Part shown: piece by piece, positions 1-6,320 of the stretch
How positions within the stretch are numbered: position 1 is the stretch's first letter
Layout: the number at the start of each line of letters is the position of its first letter
Source: JAOUEA01 sp031364965
GTDB taxonomy: Bacteria; Actinomycetota; UBA4738; HRBIN12
NCBI GenBank assembly: GCA_031364965.1
Contig: JANLXF010000048.1
Span: 1-8,153 of the forward strand
DNA length: 8,153 bases
Direction of reading: 5' to 3'
Notes under the pieces: model-generated
Seen by the model: the letters and a program-made list of their open reading frames with translations, nothing else
Database searches by the model: none
What the model was told of the DNA's origin: nothing
Position numbers and translations under genes: made by a program

Positions 1-3000
1 TCACGTCCCCACTGCTCATCATCGGGGCGGTCCGGCTGCACAAGCCGGCGAAGCCGTGGCCGTGGTACCTGATCGCGATCGGGCAGTTCCTGTTCATCGC
101 GGGCGACGTGGTCTCGTACAACTACGAGCGCTTCCACCAGGTGCTGCCGCGGATCTTCGCACTCGACTACACGTTCAACCCCGCGGGCGATGTGCCGTTC
201 CCCGGCATCGCCGACGGTCTCTACCTCGCCGTGTACCCCGTCTTGATAGTGGGCGTCCTCCTGATGATCCACGCGCGGACGCCCGGGCGCGACCGTGCCA
301 GCTTGGTCGACTCGCTGATGGTCGCGATCGGTGTCGGCACGATCTCGTGGGTCCTGTTGATCTCGCCCTATATCCGCATCACGGACCTCGACCTGAACAC
401 CAAGCTCGCCGCGATGGCCTATCCCACGATGGACCTGCTGCTCATGGCCGTCTCGATCCGTCTCGCCGTGGGCGCGGGCCGCCGGCCTCCGGCCTTCTAC
501 TTCTTGATCGCCGCCATCGTGGCACTGTTCGCGACCGACGCGATCTACGGATGGTTCGGCTTGTACACGGCGAGCGGCTATCAGCCGGGCAGCGGCTGGC
601 TCGAGTTCGGATGGATGGGTTTCTACGTCTTGCTCGGTACCGCGGCGCTGCATCCATCGATGCGCGAGCTCTGCGAGGCGGCGCCCGACATCGAGAAGAA
701 GTTGACCCTTGCGCGCCTCGCCGTGCTCGCGGGCGCCTCGCTGATCGCTCCCGTGCTCGCCGGGATCCAGCTGTGGCGCGGCACGATCGAGGACATGACC
801 GTCTTGCTCGGCGCGACCGTCGTCCTCTTCGTGCTGGTCGTGACCCGCATGTGGGGACTCGTGCGCTCCCAGCAGGAGTCCGCGATGCGCGAGAAAGCGC
901 TCCGCTCGGCGGGCGCCGCGCTCGTCACGGCCACGAACCGCGAGGGTATCCACGCGGCGGCGATCGACGCGGCGCAGTCCCTCGCGGGCGACGACGCCGC
1001 GATCCGCATGTGTGAGAAGCCCGTGGGGGCCGATGACTTCGAGGTCGTCGCCGCGGCCGGCGGAAGGGCCGACGTCGTCGGGAGCCCCCTCTCCTTCATG
1101 AGCCTGCAGGAGTGGAAACGCGAACGGCTCCTCGAGAACGACGCCTACCTGATCGCTGCCTACGAAAGCACCTTGCGCGACCCGCTCGCCCTGCCGATGT
1201 CTGACGACGGGTCGGTGTTCGTCGCTCCGCTGTTCATCCGCGACGAGCTCCACGGGTTGATGGTGGTCGCCACGCCGGAGGAGATGCCCCGCTCCGTCGC
1301 CGACTCGCTGCGCGCCCTTTCCTCACAGGTCGCACTGGCCCTGGAGAGCGCCGCGCTCACCGAGGACCTGCTGCGCCAGGAGAGCGAGGCCCGGTTCGCC
1401 TCACTCGTGCAGAACTCGTCGGACATCGTGACCGTGGTGGAACTCGACACGACCGTCCGGTACACCAGCCCGTCCGCCCATCGTGTCCTGGGGTTGGAGC
1501 CCCATGAGCTCGAGGGCACGAAGTTCGCCGCGCTGATCCATCCCGAAGACATGACGAGGGTGCTCTCGTTCCTGTCCTCCGTGAGCGAGGGCGAGGGCCA
1601 CACGGGCCTCATCGAGTTCAAGATGCGCCGCCACGACGGGACGTTCGTCACCGTCGAGACCCTGCGCACGAACCTGCTGCACGACCCCAACGTCCGTGGC
1701 GTGGTCCTCAACACCCGCGACATCTCCGAGCGCAAGGCGTTCGAGGAACAGTTGTCGCACCAGGCCTTCCACGACACCGTGACGGACCTCGCGAACCGGG
1801 CCCTGTTCCACGACCGAGTGACGCATGCGGTCGAGCGGCAGGCGCGCGACCGCAAACCCGTGTCCGTGCTCTTCATGGACCTCGACGACTTCAAGACGAT
1901 CAACGACTCTCTCGGCCACGCGGCCGGCGATCAGCTCCTGCGGGAGGTGGGCGACCGTGTCAAGGAGTGCCTGCGCGCCGCCGACACCGCCGCCCGGCTC
2001 GGCGGCGATGAGTTCGCGATCCTCCTGGAGGACGGAGGCGACGGGATCCAGGCCGTCGACGTCGCCGATCGCGTGATGGAGGTGCTCGAGGCGCCGTTCA
2101 CGCTCGAGGGCAAGGAAGTGTTCGTGCGGGCGTCCGTGGGCATCGCCGTCGCCGACGGAGCGGAGCTCAGCGACGCCGAGGAGCTCCTTCGCAACGCCGA
2201 CGTCGCGATGTACATGGCCAAGGAGAAGGGCAAGGGCCGCTATCAGGTCTTCGAAGCCGCGATGCACGACTCGGCGCTCAAGCGCCTCGAGCTGAAGGCG
2301 GACCTTCAGCGCGCGCTCGAGCACGGGGAATTCCAGCTCCATTATCAGCCCGTGATCGAGCTCGAGTCGGGCAGCATCTCCGGCGTCGAGGCACTGATCC
2401 GCTGGATGCACCCGGTGCGCGGCACCGTGCCGCCGCTCGACTTCATCCCGTTGGCCGAGGAGACCGGGCTGATCGTCCCGATCGGTCGCTGGGTGCTGCG
2501 CGAAGCCGCCCGGTACGCGGTCGAGCTGCAGGCCGAGTATCCGATGGACCCACCGTTCCACATGGCGGTGAACCTGTCGGCGCGCCAGCTGAACCGGCCG
2601 GAGATCATCGATGAGGTCCGCGAGATCCTCGCCGAGACCGGGCTGGACCCGAGCTCGCTGATCCTCGAGATTACCGAGTCCGTGATGATGCAGGACATGG
2701 AGCTCTCGATCGAGCGACTCACCGAGCTGAAGTCGCTCGGCGTGCAACTCGCGGTCGACGACTTCGGAACCGGGTACTCGAGCCTGAACTACATCCGCCG
2801 TTTCCCCGTCGACATCTTGAAGGTGGACAAATCGTTCGTCGACGGCGTGAGCGACGGGGGCGAGGCGTCGGCGCTGACCGCCGCGGTGATCGAGCTGGCC
2901 GGGATCCTCAACCTGAAGCCGGTGGCCGAGGGGATCGAGCGCGCCGACCAACTGGAGCGGCTCCTCGAGCTCCACTGCGACCTCGGACAAGGCTTCTTCT

Positions 3001-3104
3001 TCGCGCGGCCGATGCCCGGCGTGGAGCTCCAGGCACTCCTCACGGAGCGCACCGCGATGCGGCATGAGGCCGACGCGATCGCGAACGGCGCCGTCAAGCC
3101 CTAG
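1..3104 (+). CDS. Membrane-bound GAF-PAS-GGDEF-EAL cyclic-di-GMP synthase/phosphodiesterase (5' partial)
   Basis: This enzyme probably both makes cyclic-di-GMP (GGDEF) and hydrolyses it to pGpG (EAL) at the inner face of the membrane. The frame is open from base 3 to the TAG, giving 1033 visible residues; the true start lies upstream. The GTG at 108 falls inside a hydrophobic helix and is not the start. Counting from base 3: about eight hydrophobic segments within residues 1-290, a GAF-like region about 296-455, PAS about 460-575 (ending RDISERK), GGDEF about 586-750, EAL about 763-1015. GGDEF is exact at 667-671. An RxxD product-inhibition site (RAAD, 658-661) lies five residues before it. 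The EAL domain keeps EAL (796-798), NLSARQL, EITES, DDFGTG (919-924), the Lys of KVDKS (940), AEGIE and QGFFFARP, the expected metal and catalytic residues. Both activities therefore look possible; the net direction cannot be read from sequence. The membrane domain matches no sensor I can name, although YPTMDLLLMA and AALHPSM resemble actinobacterial GGDEF proteins from memory. Confidence 0.95.
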   Translation, partial: TSPLLIIGAVRLHKPAKPWPWYLIAIGQFLFIAGDVVSYNYERFHQVLPRIFALDYTFNPAGDVPFPGIADGLYLAVYPVLIVGVLLMIHARTPGRDRASLVDSLMVAIGVGTISWVLLISPYIRITDLDLNTKLAAMAYPTMDLLLMAVSIRLAVGAGRRPPAFYFLIAAIVALFATDAIYGWFGLYTASGYQPGSGWLEFGWMGFYVLLGTAALHPSMRELCEAAPDIEKKLTLARLAVLAGASLIAPVLAGIQLWRGTIEDMTVLLGATVVLFVLVVTRMWGLVRSQQESAMREKALRSAGAALVTATNREGIHAAAIDAAQSLAGDDAAIRMCEKPVGADDFEVVAAAGGRADVVGSPLSFMSLQEWKRERLLENDAYLIAAYESTLRDPLALPMSDDGSVFVAPLFIRDELHGLMVVATPEEMPRSVADSLRALSSQVALALESAALTEDLLRQESEARFASLVQNSSDIVTVVELDTTVRYTSPSAHRVLGLEPHELEGTKFAALIHPEDMTRVLSFLSSVSEGEGHTGLIEFKMRRHDGTFVTVETLRTNLLHDPNVRGVVLNTRDISERKAFEEQLSHQAFHDTVTDLANRALFHDRVTHAVERQARDRKPVSVLFMDLDDFKTINDSLGHAAGDQLLREVGDRVKECLRAADTAARLGGDEFAILLEDGGDGIQAVDVADRVMEVLEAPFTLEGKEVFVRASVGIAVADGAELSDAEELLRNADVAMYMAKEKGKGRYQVFEAAMHDSALKRLELKADLQRALEHGEFQLHYQPVIELESGSISGVEALIRWMHPVRGTVPPLDFIPLAEETGLIVPIGRWVLREAARYAVELQAEYPMDPPFHMAVNLSARQLNRPEIIDEVREILAETGLDPSSLILEITESVMMQDMELSIERLTELKSLGVQLAVDDFGTGYSSLNYIRRFPVDILKVDKSFVDGVSDGGEASALTAAVIELAGILNLKPVAEGIERADQLERLLELHCDLGQGFFFARPMPGVELQALLTERTAMRHEADAIANGAVKP

Positions 3105-3139
3105 TGCGATCGCTCCCAGGCAACCCCGGCATCACGCCG

Positions 3140-3145
3140 TACCAT
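3140..3145 (+). promoter_or_regulatory. Possible -10 element just before dacB
   Basis: The hexamer TACCAT fits the TAnnnT pattern of actinobacterial -10 boxes and ends nine bases before the ATG at 3155. Transcription would start at or within a few bases of the start codon, giving a leaderless or nearly leaderless mRNA. This would fit the lack of a Shine-Dalgarno there. I see no good -35 match at the expected distance, and a hexamer this loose occurs often by chance. Confidence 0.22.
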
Positions 3146-3154
3146 CGTCGCTCG

Positions 3155-4366
3155 ATGTCCGGCCGACGCACCTTCCTCTGCCTCGCGGCCCTCGTGGCGG
3201 CCACGCTCGCGGGATCCCCGCAGTCCCTGGCGACACCCACGCCCGCCGCCCCGCCCAAGTGGATCCAGCGGATCGACTCGGTCGTCGACGGCGAGCCGAT
3301 CTCCGTCGAGATCGCGTACGGCGGTCAGGTGCTGTACCGGCACAAGGATTGGGTGGCGCGCCCGCCCGCCTCGAACGAGAAGCTGCTGCTCTCGCTCGCG
3401 CTCTTGGATCGGCTCGCGCCCACGACCACGGTGCCGCTGCGGGTCCTCACCACGAACACCCCGGCCGACGGGGTGATCGAAGGCGATCTGTGGATCGTGG
3501 GCCACGGCGACCCCGAGACCGGCCCCGACGACATGCGGGAGCTCGCCTCGGCGATCGCAGCCCAGGGCGTGCGCCGGATCCGCGGCCACGTGTACGGCGC
3601 GACGGGCCCGTTCGGTCGCGATTGGTTCGCACCCGGATGGAAGGACTACTTCCCGAAGTACTACATCGCGCTGCCCACGGCGCTCACGTTCGAGGGGAAC
3701 GTGGGACCGAACGGCACGCACATCGACGACCCGGAGCGGCGCGCTGCAGGGTCGCTGACCGCCCAACTCGAGCACCAGGGCGTCCGGGTCACGAAGAAGC
3801 CGGGCTCGGGCACTGCGCCGGCCAAGCTCCAGGGACTGGCGACGGTGATCTCGGATCCGCTGGTCGCGATGCTGAAACGCATGAACACCGATTCGCGGAA
3901 CTTCTATGCGGAGGTGTTCGGCAAGCTCCTGGGCGGCCGCCGCTGGGGATCACCGGGCACGATCGCCAAGGGCGCCCGGGCGATCGAGGCCTTTGCCCGC
4001 GCGCACGGGGTCGACCTGGTGGCCAACGACGGCTCTGGTCTCTCCTACGCCAACCGCGTCACGGTGACGGGCATCGTGGACCTGCTCGAGTACGCCGAGA
4101 CGCGGCCGTGGGGCGAGACGCTCCGCGCGGTCCTTCCCAAGGGCGGTCAGGGCACGCTCGCCGGGCGCTTCACCGACGTGCGCCTGCGGGCGAAGACGGG
4201 CACGCTCGACGAGGTCTCCGCGCTCTCAGGCTGGGTCTGGCTCGAACGAGTCGGCGATTGGGCCGAGTTCTCGATCCTGTCCAAGGGGATCACGAAGACC
4301 CACGCGATGCAGCTGGAGAACGCGATCGTCAACGTCGTGAACGTGAACGCGACGCCGCCTGCGTAA
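3155..4366 (+). CDS. dacB: D-alanyl-D-alanine carboxypeptidase/endopeptidase, PBP4 type (peptidase S13)
   Basis: This is an exported serine peptidase that trims D-Ala from peptidoglycan stem peptides or cuts cross-links. From the ATG at 3155 it has 403 residues. MSGRR followed by a hydrophobic stretch (TFLCLAALVAATLAG) and a small-residue area (SLATPTPA) is a good signal peptide. The three penicillin-binding motifs are present: SxxK as SNEK (residues 73-76), SxN as SRN (247-249) and KTG (347-349). DGSGLSYANRVT, typical of S13 enzymes, lies between the last two. At about 400 residues it is shorter than E. coli PBP4 (477), so the inserted domains may be reduced. An in-frame GTG at 3104 overlaps the upstream TAG by one base and would add 17 residues. 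I prefer the ATG because it gives a conventional short signal-peptide N-region; neither start has a clear Shine-Dalgarno. The gene follows the c-di-GMP enzyme on the same strand and may be co-transcribed. Family is clear; carboxypeptidase versus endopeptidase activity is not decided. Confidence 0.93.
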   Translation: MSGRRTFLCLAALVAATLAGSPQSLATPTPAAPPKWIQRIDSVVDGEPISVEIAYGGQVLYRHKDWVARPPASNEKLLLSLALLDRLAPTTTVPLRVLTTNTPADGVIEGDLWIVGHGDPETGPDDMRELASAIAAQGVRRIRGHVYGATGPFGRDWFAPGWKDYFPKYYIALPTALTFEGNVGPNGTHIDDPERRAAGSLTAQLEHQGVRVTKKPGSGTAPAKLQGLATVISDPLVAMLKRMNTDSRNFYAEVFGKLLGGRRWGSPGTIAKGARAIEAFARAHGVDLVANDGSGLSYANRVTVTGIVDLLEYAETRPWGETLRAVLPKGGQGTLAGRFTDVRLRAKTGTLDEVSALSGWVWLERVGDWAEFSILSKGITKTHAMQLENAIVNVVNVNATPPA

Positions 4367-4390
4367 GCCGGAGCCGCGTCACAGCTCGGC
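4367..4390. terminator. Weak hairpin between convergent dacB and GNAT genes
   Basis: The 12-base gap between the two convergent stop codons, with the first bases of the GNAT gene's 3' end, can fold into a 7-bp stem. GCC plus GAGC (4367-4374, one bulged G at 4370) pairs with GCTCGGC (4384-4390) around a nine-base loop. It could help end transcription from either side. There is no T-run on either strand, so an ordinary intrinsic terminator is not shown. Confidence 0.25.
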
Positions 4391-4900
4391 GACGTAGCGC
4401 ACGATCGGGCGCCGGTCGCACTGGATCTGGTGGTCGCTCCGCGAGCCGTCCCACCGCCAGCCCTCACGCTCGTAGAACCGCCGCGCGCGGGCGTTCGTCT
4501 CGAGCACCCACAGGCTCGCTCTCGTGAAGCTCCGCGCCCGCAGTTCGTCTTGGATCCCGGCGAACAGCTCCGCGCCCAGACCGGAGCCCGCGGCGTTCTC
4601 GTCGAGGTAGATCGCCGCGACCTCGCCCGTGCCCGGTGCGGCGTCTTCCTCACGTGATGCGCTCGCGCTCGCGAACCCGGCGAGCGCGCCGTCGCGCTCG
4701 GCCACCAGCACAGACACGCTGGGATCCCCGACCAGCGCGGCCCACACCGGCTCCCGCTCGTCGGCGCTCAGCGCAGCCAGAGTGGCGTCGGCGAGCAGTC
4801 CTCGGTAGGCCCACCGCCAAGCGGCGACATGGAGCGCGGCGATGTCCTCGACGTCGGAGGCGCGAGCGAGGCGGATCGTCCAGGGCTCGGTCGTGCGCAC
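4379..4900 (-). CDS. GNAT family N-acetyltransferase
   Basis: This is a 173-residue cytosolic acyl-CoA-dependent acetyltransferase of unknown substrate. The N-terminal part (IRLARASDVEDIAALHVAAWRWAYRG, in short IRLARASD then AAWRWAYRG) is the usual first strand and helix of the fold. Motif A follows VAAIYLDENAAG at about residues 94-105, with the acetyl-CoA pyrophosphate loop AAGSGLG at 103-109. The usual Arg/Gln at the head of the Q/RxxGxG/A loop is Asn102 here. Motif B is seen as LWVLETNARARRFYEREGW (about 130-148), whose Tyr143 is at the usual general-acid position. Length is normal for a single GNAT domain. The start is GTG at 4900, nine bases after the stop of the glycosidase gene, with no clear Shine-Dalgarno. 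It is probably co-transcribed with that gene or read from its own very short leader. The neighbours do not reveal the substrate. Confidence 0.9.
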   Translation of the reverse strand: MRTTEPWTIRLARASDVEDIAALHVAAWRWAYRGLLADATLAALSADEREPVWAALVGDPSVSVLVAERDGALAGFASASASREEDAAPGTGEVAAIYLDENAAGSGLGAELFAGIQDELRARSFTRASLWVLETNARARRFYEREGWRWDGSRSDHQIQCDRRPIVRYVAEL

Positions 4901-4906
4901 CGCCGG

Positions 4907-4912
4907 AGCCTA
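4907..4912 (-). promoter_or_regulatory. Possible -10 element overlapping the upstream stop codon
   Basis: On the minus strand TAGGCT begins with the TAG stop of the glycosidase gene and ends six bases before the GTG start of the GNAT gene. That is the distance expected for a leaderless transcript. The same hexamer occurs before the glycosidase gene (6273-6268). No -35 element was recognised, and the first three bases are fixed by the stop codon, so this is weak. Confidence 0.18.
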
Positions 4913-6238
4913 ACGCAGGCCGGACTCGCCGGGATCGGCGCCCAGCCTCACGCCCAGGGCTCCGACGGTGATGCGCTCCTCGGTCCCGGCCACCACGGCG
5001 GGCCGGTTCAGCCGGCACCCGCCGACCAGTGGGTAGGACTGGCAGTAGAGCTCGTTCACGAGCGAGGTCCACATCACGGTTCCGCCTCCTCCGTCGAGCG
5101 CGACGGCGTCCCATGCCCCCTGACGTGCGAGCAGATCGGCGAGCTGCGGGAACCGCATGCCGGAGGACCACGACGAATCGAGTTGGCGACCGTCGACGGT
5201 CACGACGATCACCCGGCATCGCGTCTTCGCCACGTCGTCGGTGCAGCCCTGTGTGATGCCGACAGCGGTCCGGGGATTGCGATCGAACAGGTAGCCCGAG
5301 TCCGGCGTGTACGGCGGGGCGACGTTGACGCCGTCAGTGAGCAGCACCGGGCGTCCGCCCGTGAGATCGGTGATGCCGGGTCTGCCGGCGACCCCCCACG
5401 TCAGCCGGACCACCGCGCCGGGGTCGAGGCTCCGCACCGTCGCGCCACCCTCGGTGTCGGCATGCGCGGCGAGCACCACCGCGCCGGCGGTGGACCCGAT
5501 CGCGAGCGGCGTCTGCGGACACGGATCCGGCTGCTCGTCGACCGTATAGGTGCGCGCGAGCAGACGCCGATTCGCGCCCGACCACGCGATCGCCCCCACG
5601 GGCACGAGCCGCGCGGCGCAGAACGCGGGTGACGACGCATCGGGGGTCGCCGTCCCCGGCGGCGCGATGATCCGGCCGCCGCGCGCCGTGTACGCGTCGA
5701 TCGACGCACCCGACGGCGCATCGACGTTCCAGTCGTCCACGTCGAATGTACCGGTGCTCGAGGTGCCGTGGATCGCGATCCGCACGTCGCCCGCGTAGGC
5801 CACGGAACCATCGGGCGATGAGCCGAACCCACCCCCTGACCGCAAGCCGCTCGTCCAGAGCTCACCGTCGACGATCGACGCGTGCATCGGACGATCGTCG
5901 ACGGTCGAGGCGAAGTCGCCGTTCACGGCGGCGAGCACCCCGTTGGCCGCCGCGATCGAGCTCGGTGTCCGCCGGACCGGGTAGGAGTTCCCGGCCGGCA
6001 GTGCGTCGAGCGTCGCTCCTTGGGACGGCGCCACCACCAGGACCCGCACCTGTTGCGGGGTGTCCGGGTACTGCACGACCTTGAGGGTCACGCCCGGCCC
6101 CAGCTGGAACACCTCCCGGATCGTCGCCGAGGGCGGTGGCACCGTCGCCGACACGGGCGATGCGACGATTCCCGCCGCGAGCGAGCACGGCAGCGTCGAC
6201 GCCATGGCGGCACGGGTCAGCAAGGTTCGAGCGGTCAC
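4910..6238 (-). CDS. Exported phosphodiester glycosidase (NAGPA-domain) family protein
   Basis: This 442-residue secreted protein belongs to the phosphodiester glycosidase family named after the human mannose-6-phosphate uncovering enzyme. Members cleave sugar-phosphodiester bonds; bacterial substrates are mostly unknown but may include cell-surface or exopolysaccharide phosphodiesters. The N-terminus (MTARTLLTR, a hydrophobic run, then SPVSA) is a signal peptide. Family hallmarks are AAVNGDF (N106-D108), NPRTAVGIT (321-329), VIVVTVDGRQ, LADLLARQGAWDAVALDGGGGT with the catalytic-region DGGGG at 382-386, and a C-terminal region ending LGVRLG. Paired cysteines (for example GCTDDVAKTRC and YCQSYPLVGGC) suit disulfides outside the cell. 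I chose the GTG at 6238 because a GAGG Shine-Dalgarno lies five bases upstream and it gives a basic signal-peptide start. An ATG at 6205 would remove that basic region. The GNAT gene follows after nine bases. Family assignment is good; substrate is not known. Confidence 0.88.
   Translation of the reverse strand: MTARTLLTRAAMASTLPCSLAAGIVASPVSATVPPPSATIREVFQLGPGVTLKVVQYPDTPQQVRVLVVAPSQGATLDALPAGNSYPVRRTPSSIAAANGVLAAVNGDFASTVDDRPMHASIVDGELWTSGLRSGGGFGSSPDGSVAYAGDVRIAIHGTSSTGTFDVDDWNVDAPSGASIDAYTARGGRIIAPPGTATPDASSPAFCAARLVPVGAIAWSGANRRLLARTYTVDEQPDPCPQTPLAIGSTAGAVVLAAHADTEGGATVRSLDPGAVVRLTWGVAGRPGITDLTGGRPVLLTDGVNVAPPYTPDSGYLFDRNPRTAVGITQGCTDDVAKTRCRVIVVTVDGRQLDSSWSSGMRFPQLADLLARQGAWDAVALDGGGGTVMWTSLVNELYCQSYPLVGGCRLNRPAVVAGTEERITVGALGVRLGADPGESGLR
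5188..5201. repeat. Perfect 14-bp palindrome inside the glycosidase gene
   Basis: GACCGTCGACGGTC reads the same on both strands. It encodes the conserved TVDG part of VTVDGRQ, so codon choice alone could produce it. Its core is shared with the inverted repeat at 5864-5905. Confidence 0.6.
5864..5905. repeat. Perfect 14-bp inverted repeat inside the glycosidase gene
   Basis: The left arm ACCGTCGACGATCG (5864-5877) is exactly complementary to the right arm CGATCGTCGACGGT (5892-5905), with 14 bases between. On the coding strand the arms encode TVDDR and SIVDG of the glycosidase. The mRNA could form a strong hairpin here. Each arm contains the small palindromes GTCGAC and CGATCG, which are common in GC-rich coding DNA and make such matches more likely by chance. 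Confidence 0.6.
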
Positions 6239-6261
6239 GGGTACCTCGGGGGGGGTCGGGG
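6239..6261 (+). other. G-quadruplex-capable G-tract in the glycosidase gene leader
   Basis: The plus strand carries GGG (6239-6241), an unbroken run of eight G (6248-6255) and GGGG (6258-6261). Splitting the eight-G run gives four G3 runs with loops of six, two and two bases, which meets the usual G3N1-7 quadruplex rule. It lies between the putative -10 and the GTG start of the minus-strand gene, on the template strand. The eight-base homopolymer could also be prone to slippage. Structure formation is inferred only. Confidence 0.45.
6243..6247 (-). promoter_or_regulatory. Ribosome binding site of the glycosidase gene
   Basis: GAGGT on the minus strand is complementary to the 16S rRNA 3' end. 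With GAGG as the core, five bases (TACCC) separate it from the GTG at 6238. This decides the GTG start over the ATG at 6205. Confidence 0.55.
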
Positions 6262-6267
6262 ATTGGC

Positions 6268-6297
6268 AGCCTACCCGAGTGGGCTCCTCGATGGGAA
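6268..6297 (-). promoter_or_regulatory. Possible promoter for the glycosidase-GNAT pair
   Basis: On the minus strand TTCCCA (6297-6292) matches four of six bases of TTGACA. It is separated by 18 bases from TAGGCT (6273-6268), a TAnnnT-type -10. Transcription would start near 6261, giving a leader of about 20 bases containing the C-run and the GAGG site. The -35 lies inside the hairpin at 6282-6302, so both assignments may not be right. Confidence 0.28.
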
Positions 6298-6302
6298 GAG
6301 CC
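6282..6302 (-). terminator. Hairpin after cimA, possible terminator
   Basis: Starting 18 bases after the cimA stop, the minus strand can form an 8-bp stem: GGCTCTTC pairs with GAGGAGCC (one G-U pair) around the five-base loop CCATC. The stem is GC-rich and well placed to end the leuB-cimA transcript. No U-run follows, so it would be a U-less terminator, a type proposed for actinobacteria, or simply an RNA-stabilising stem. Confidence 0.4.
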
Positions 6303-6320
6303 TTCCGGCCACGCTTCGGG

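Noticed and set aside
56..1015. A 319-residue plus-strand frame overlapping the membrane domain
   Set aside because: It is an Arg/Pro-rich out-of-frame reading of the same bases; the real frame encodes clear membrane helices.
1401..3065. A 554-residue open frame on the minus strand opposite the PAS-GGDEF-EAL region
   Set aside because: The composition (His, Arg, Leu, Glu, Val) is that of an antisense shadow, and the plus-strand protein is certain.
108..3104. GTG at 108 as the start of the c-di-GMP enzyme
   Set aside because: The frame is open to the window edge and the bases before it encode a hydrophobic helix (WYLIAIGQFLFIAGD), so the gene starts upstream.
3106..3113. GCGATCGC octamer as a special site
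   Set aside because: Single short palindromes rich in CG and GATC recur by chance in this composition; only one lies in a gap.
3064..4527. A 487-residue plus-strand frame over dacB
   Set aside because: It is Arg-rich low-complexity sequence with no motif, while the dacB frame has all PBP motifs.
4650..5219. A 189-residue minus-strand frame bridging the glycosidase and GNAT genes
   Set aside because: It is very Arg-rich and overlaps two recognised genes in another frame.
6186..6188. The early cysteine in the glycosidase signal region as a lipoprotein anchor
   Set aside because: The residues before it (STLP) do not form a lipobox, so an ordinary cleaved signal peptide is more likely.
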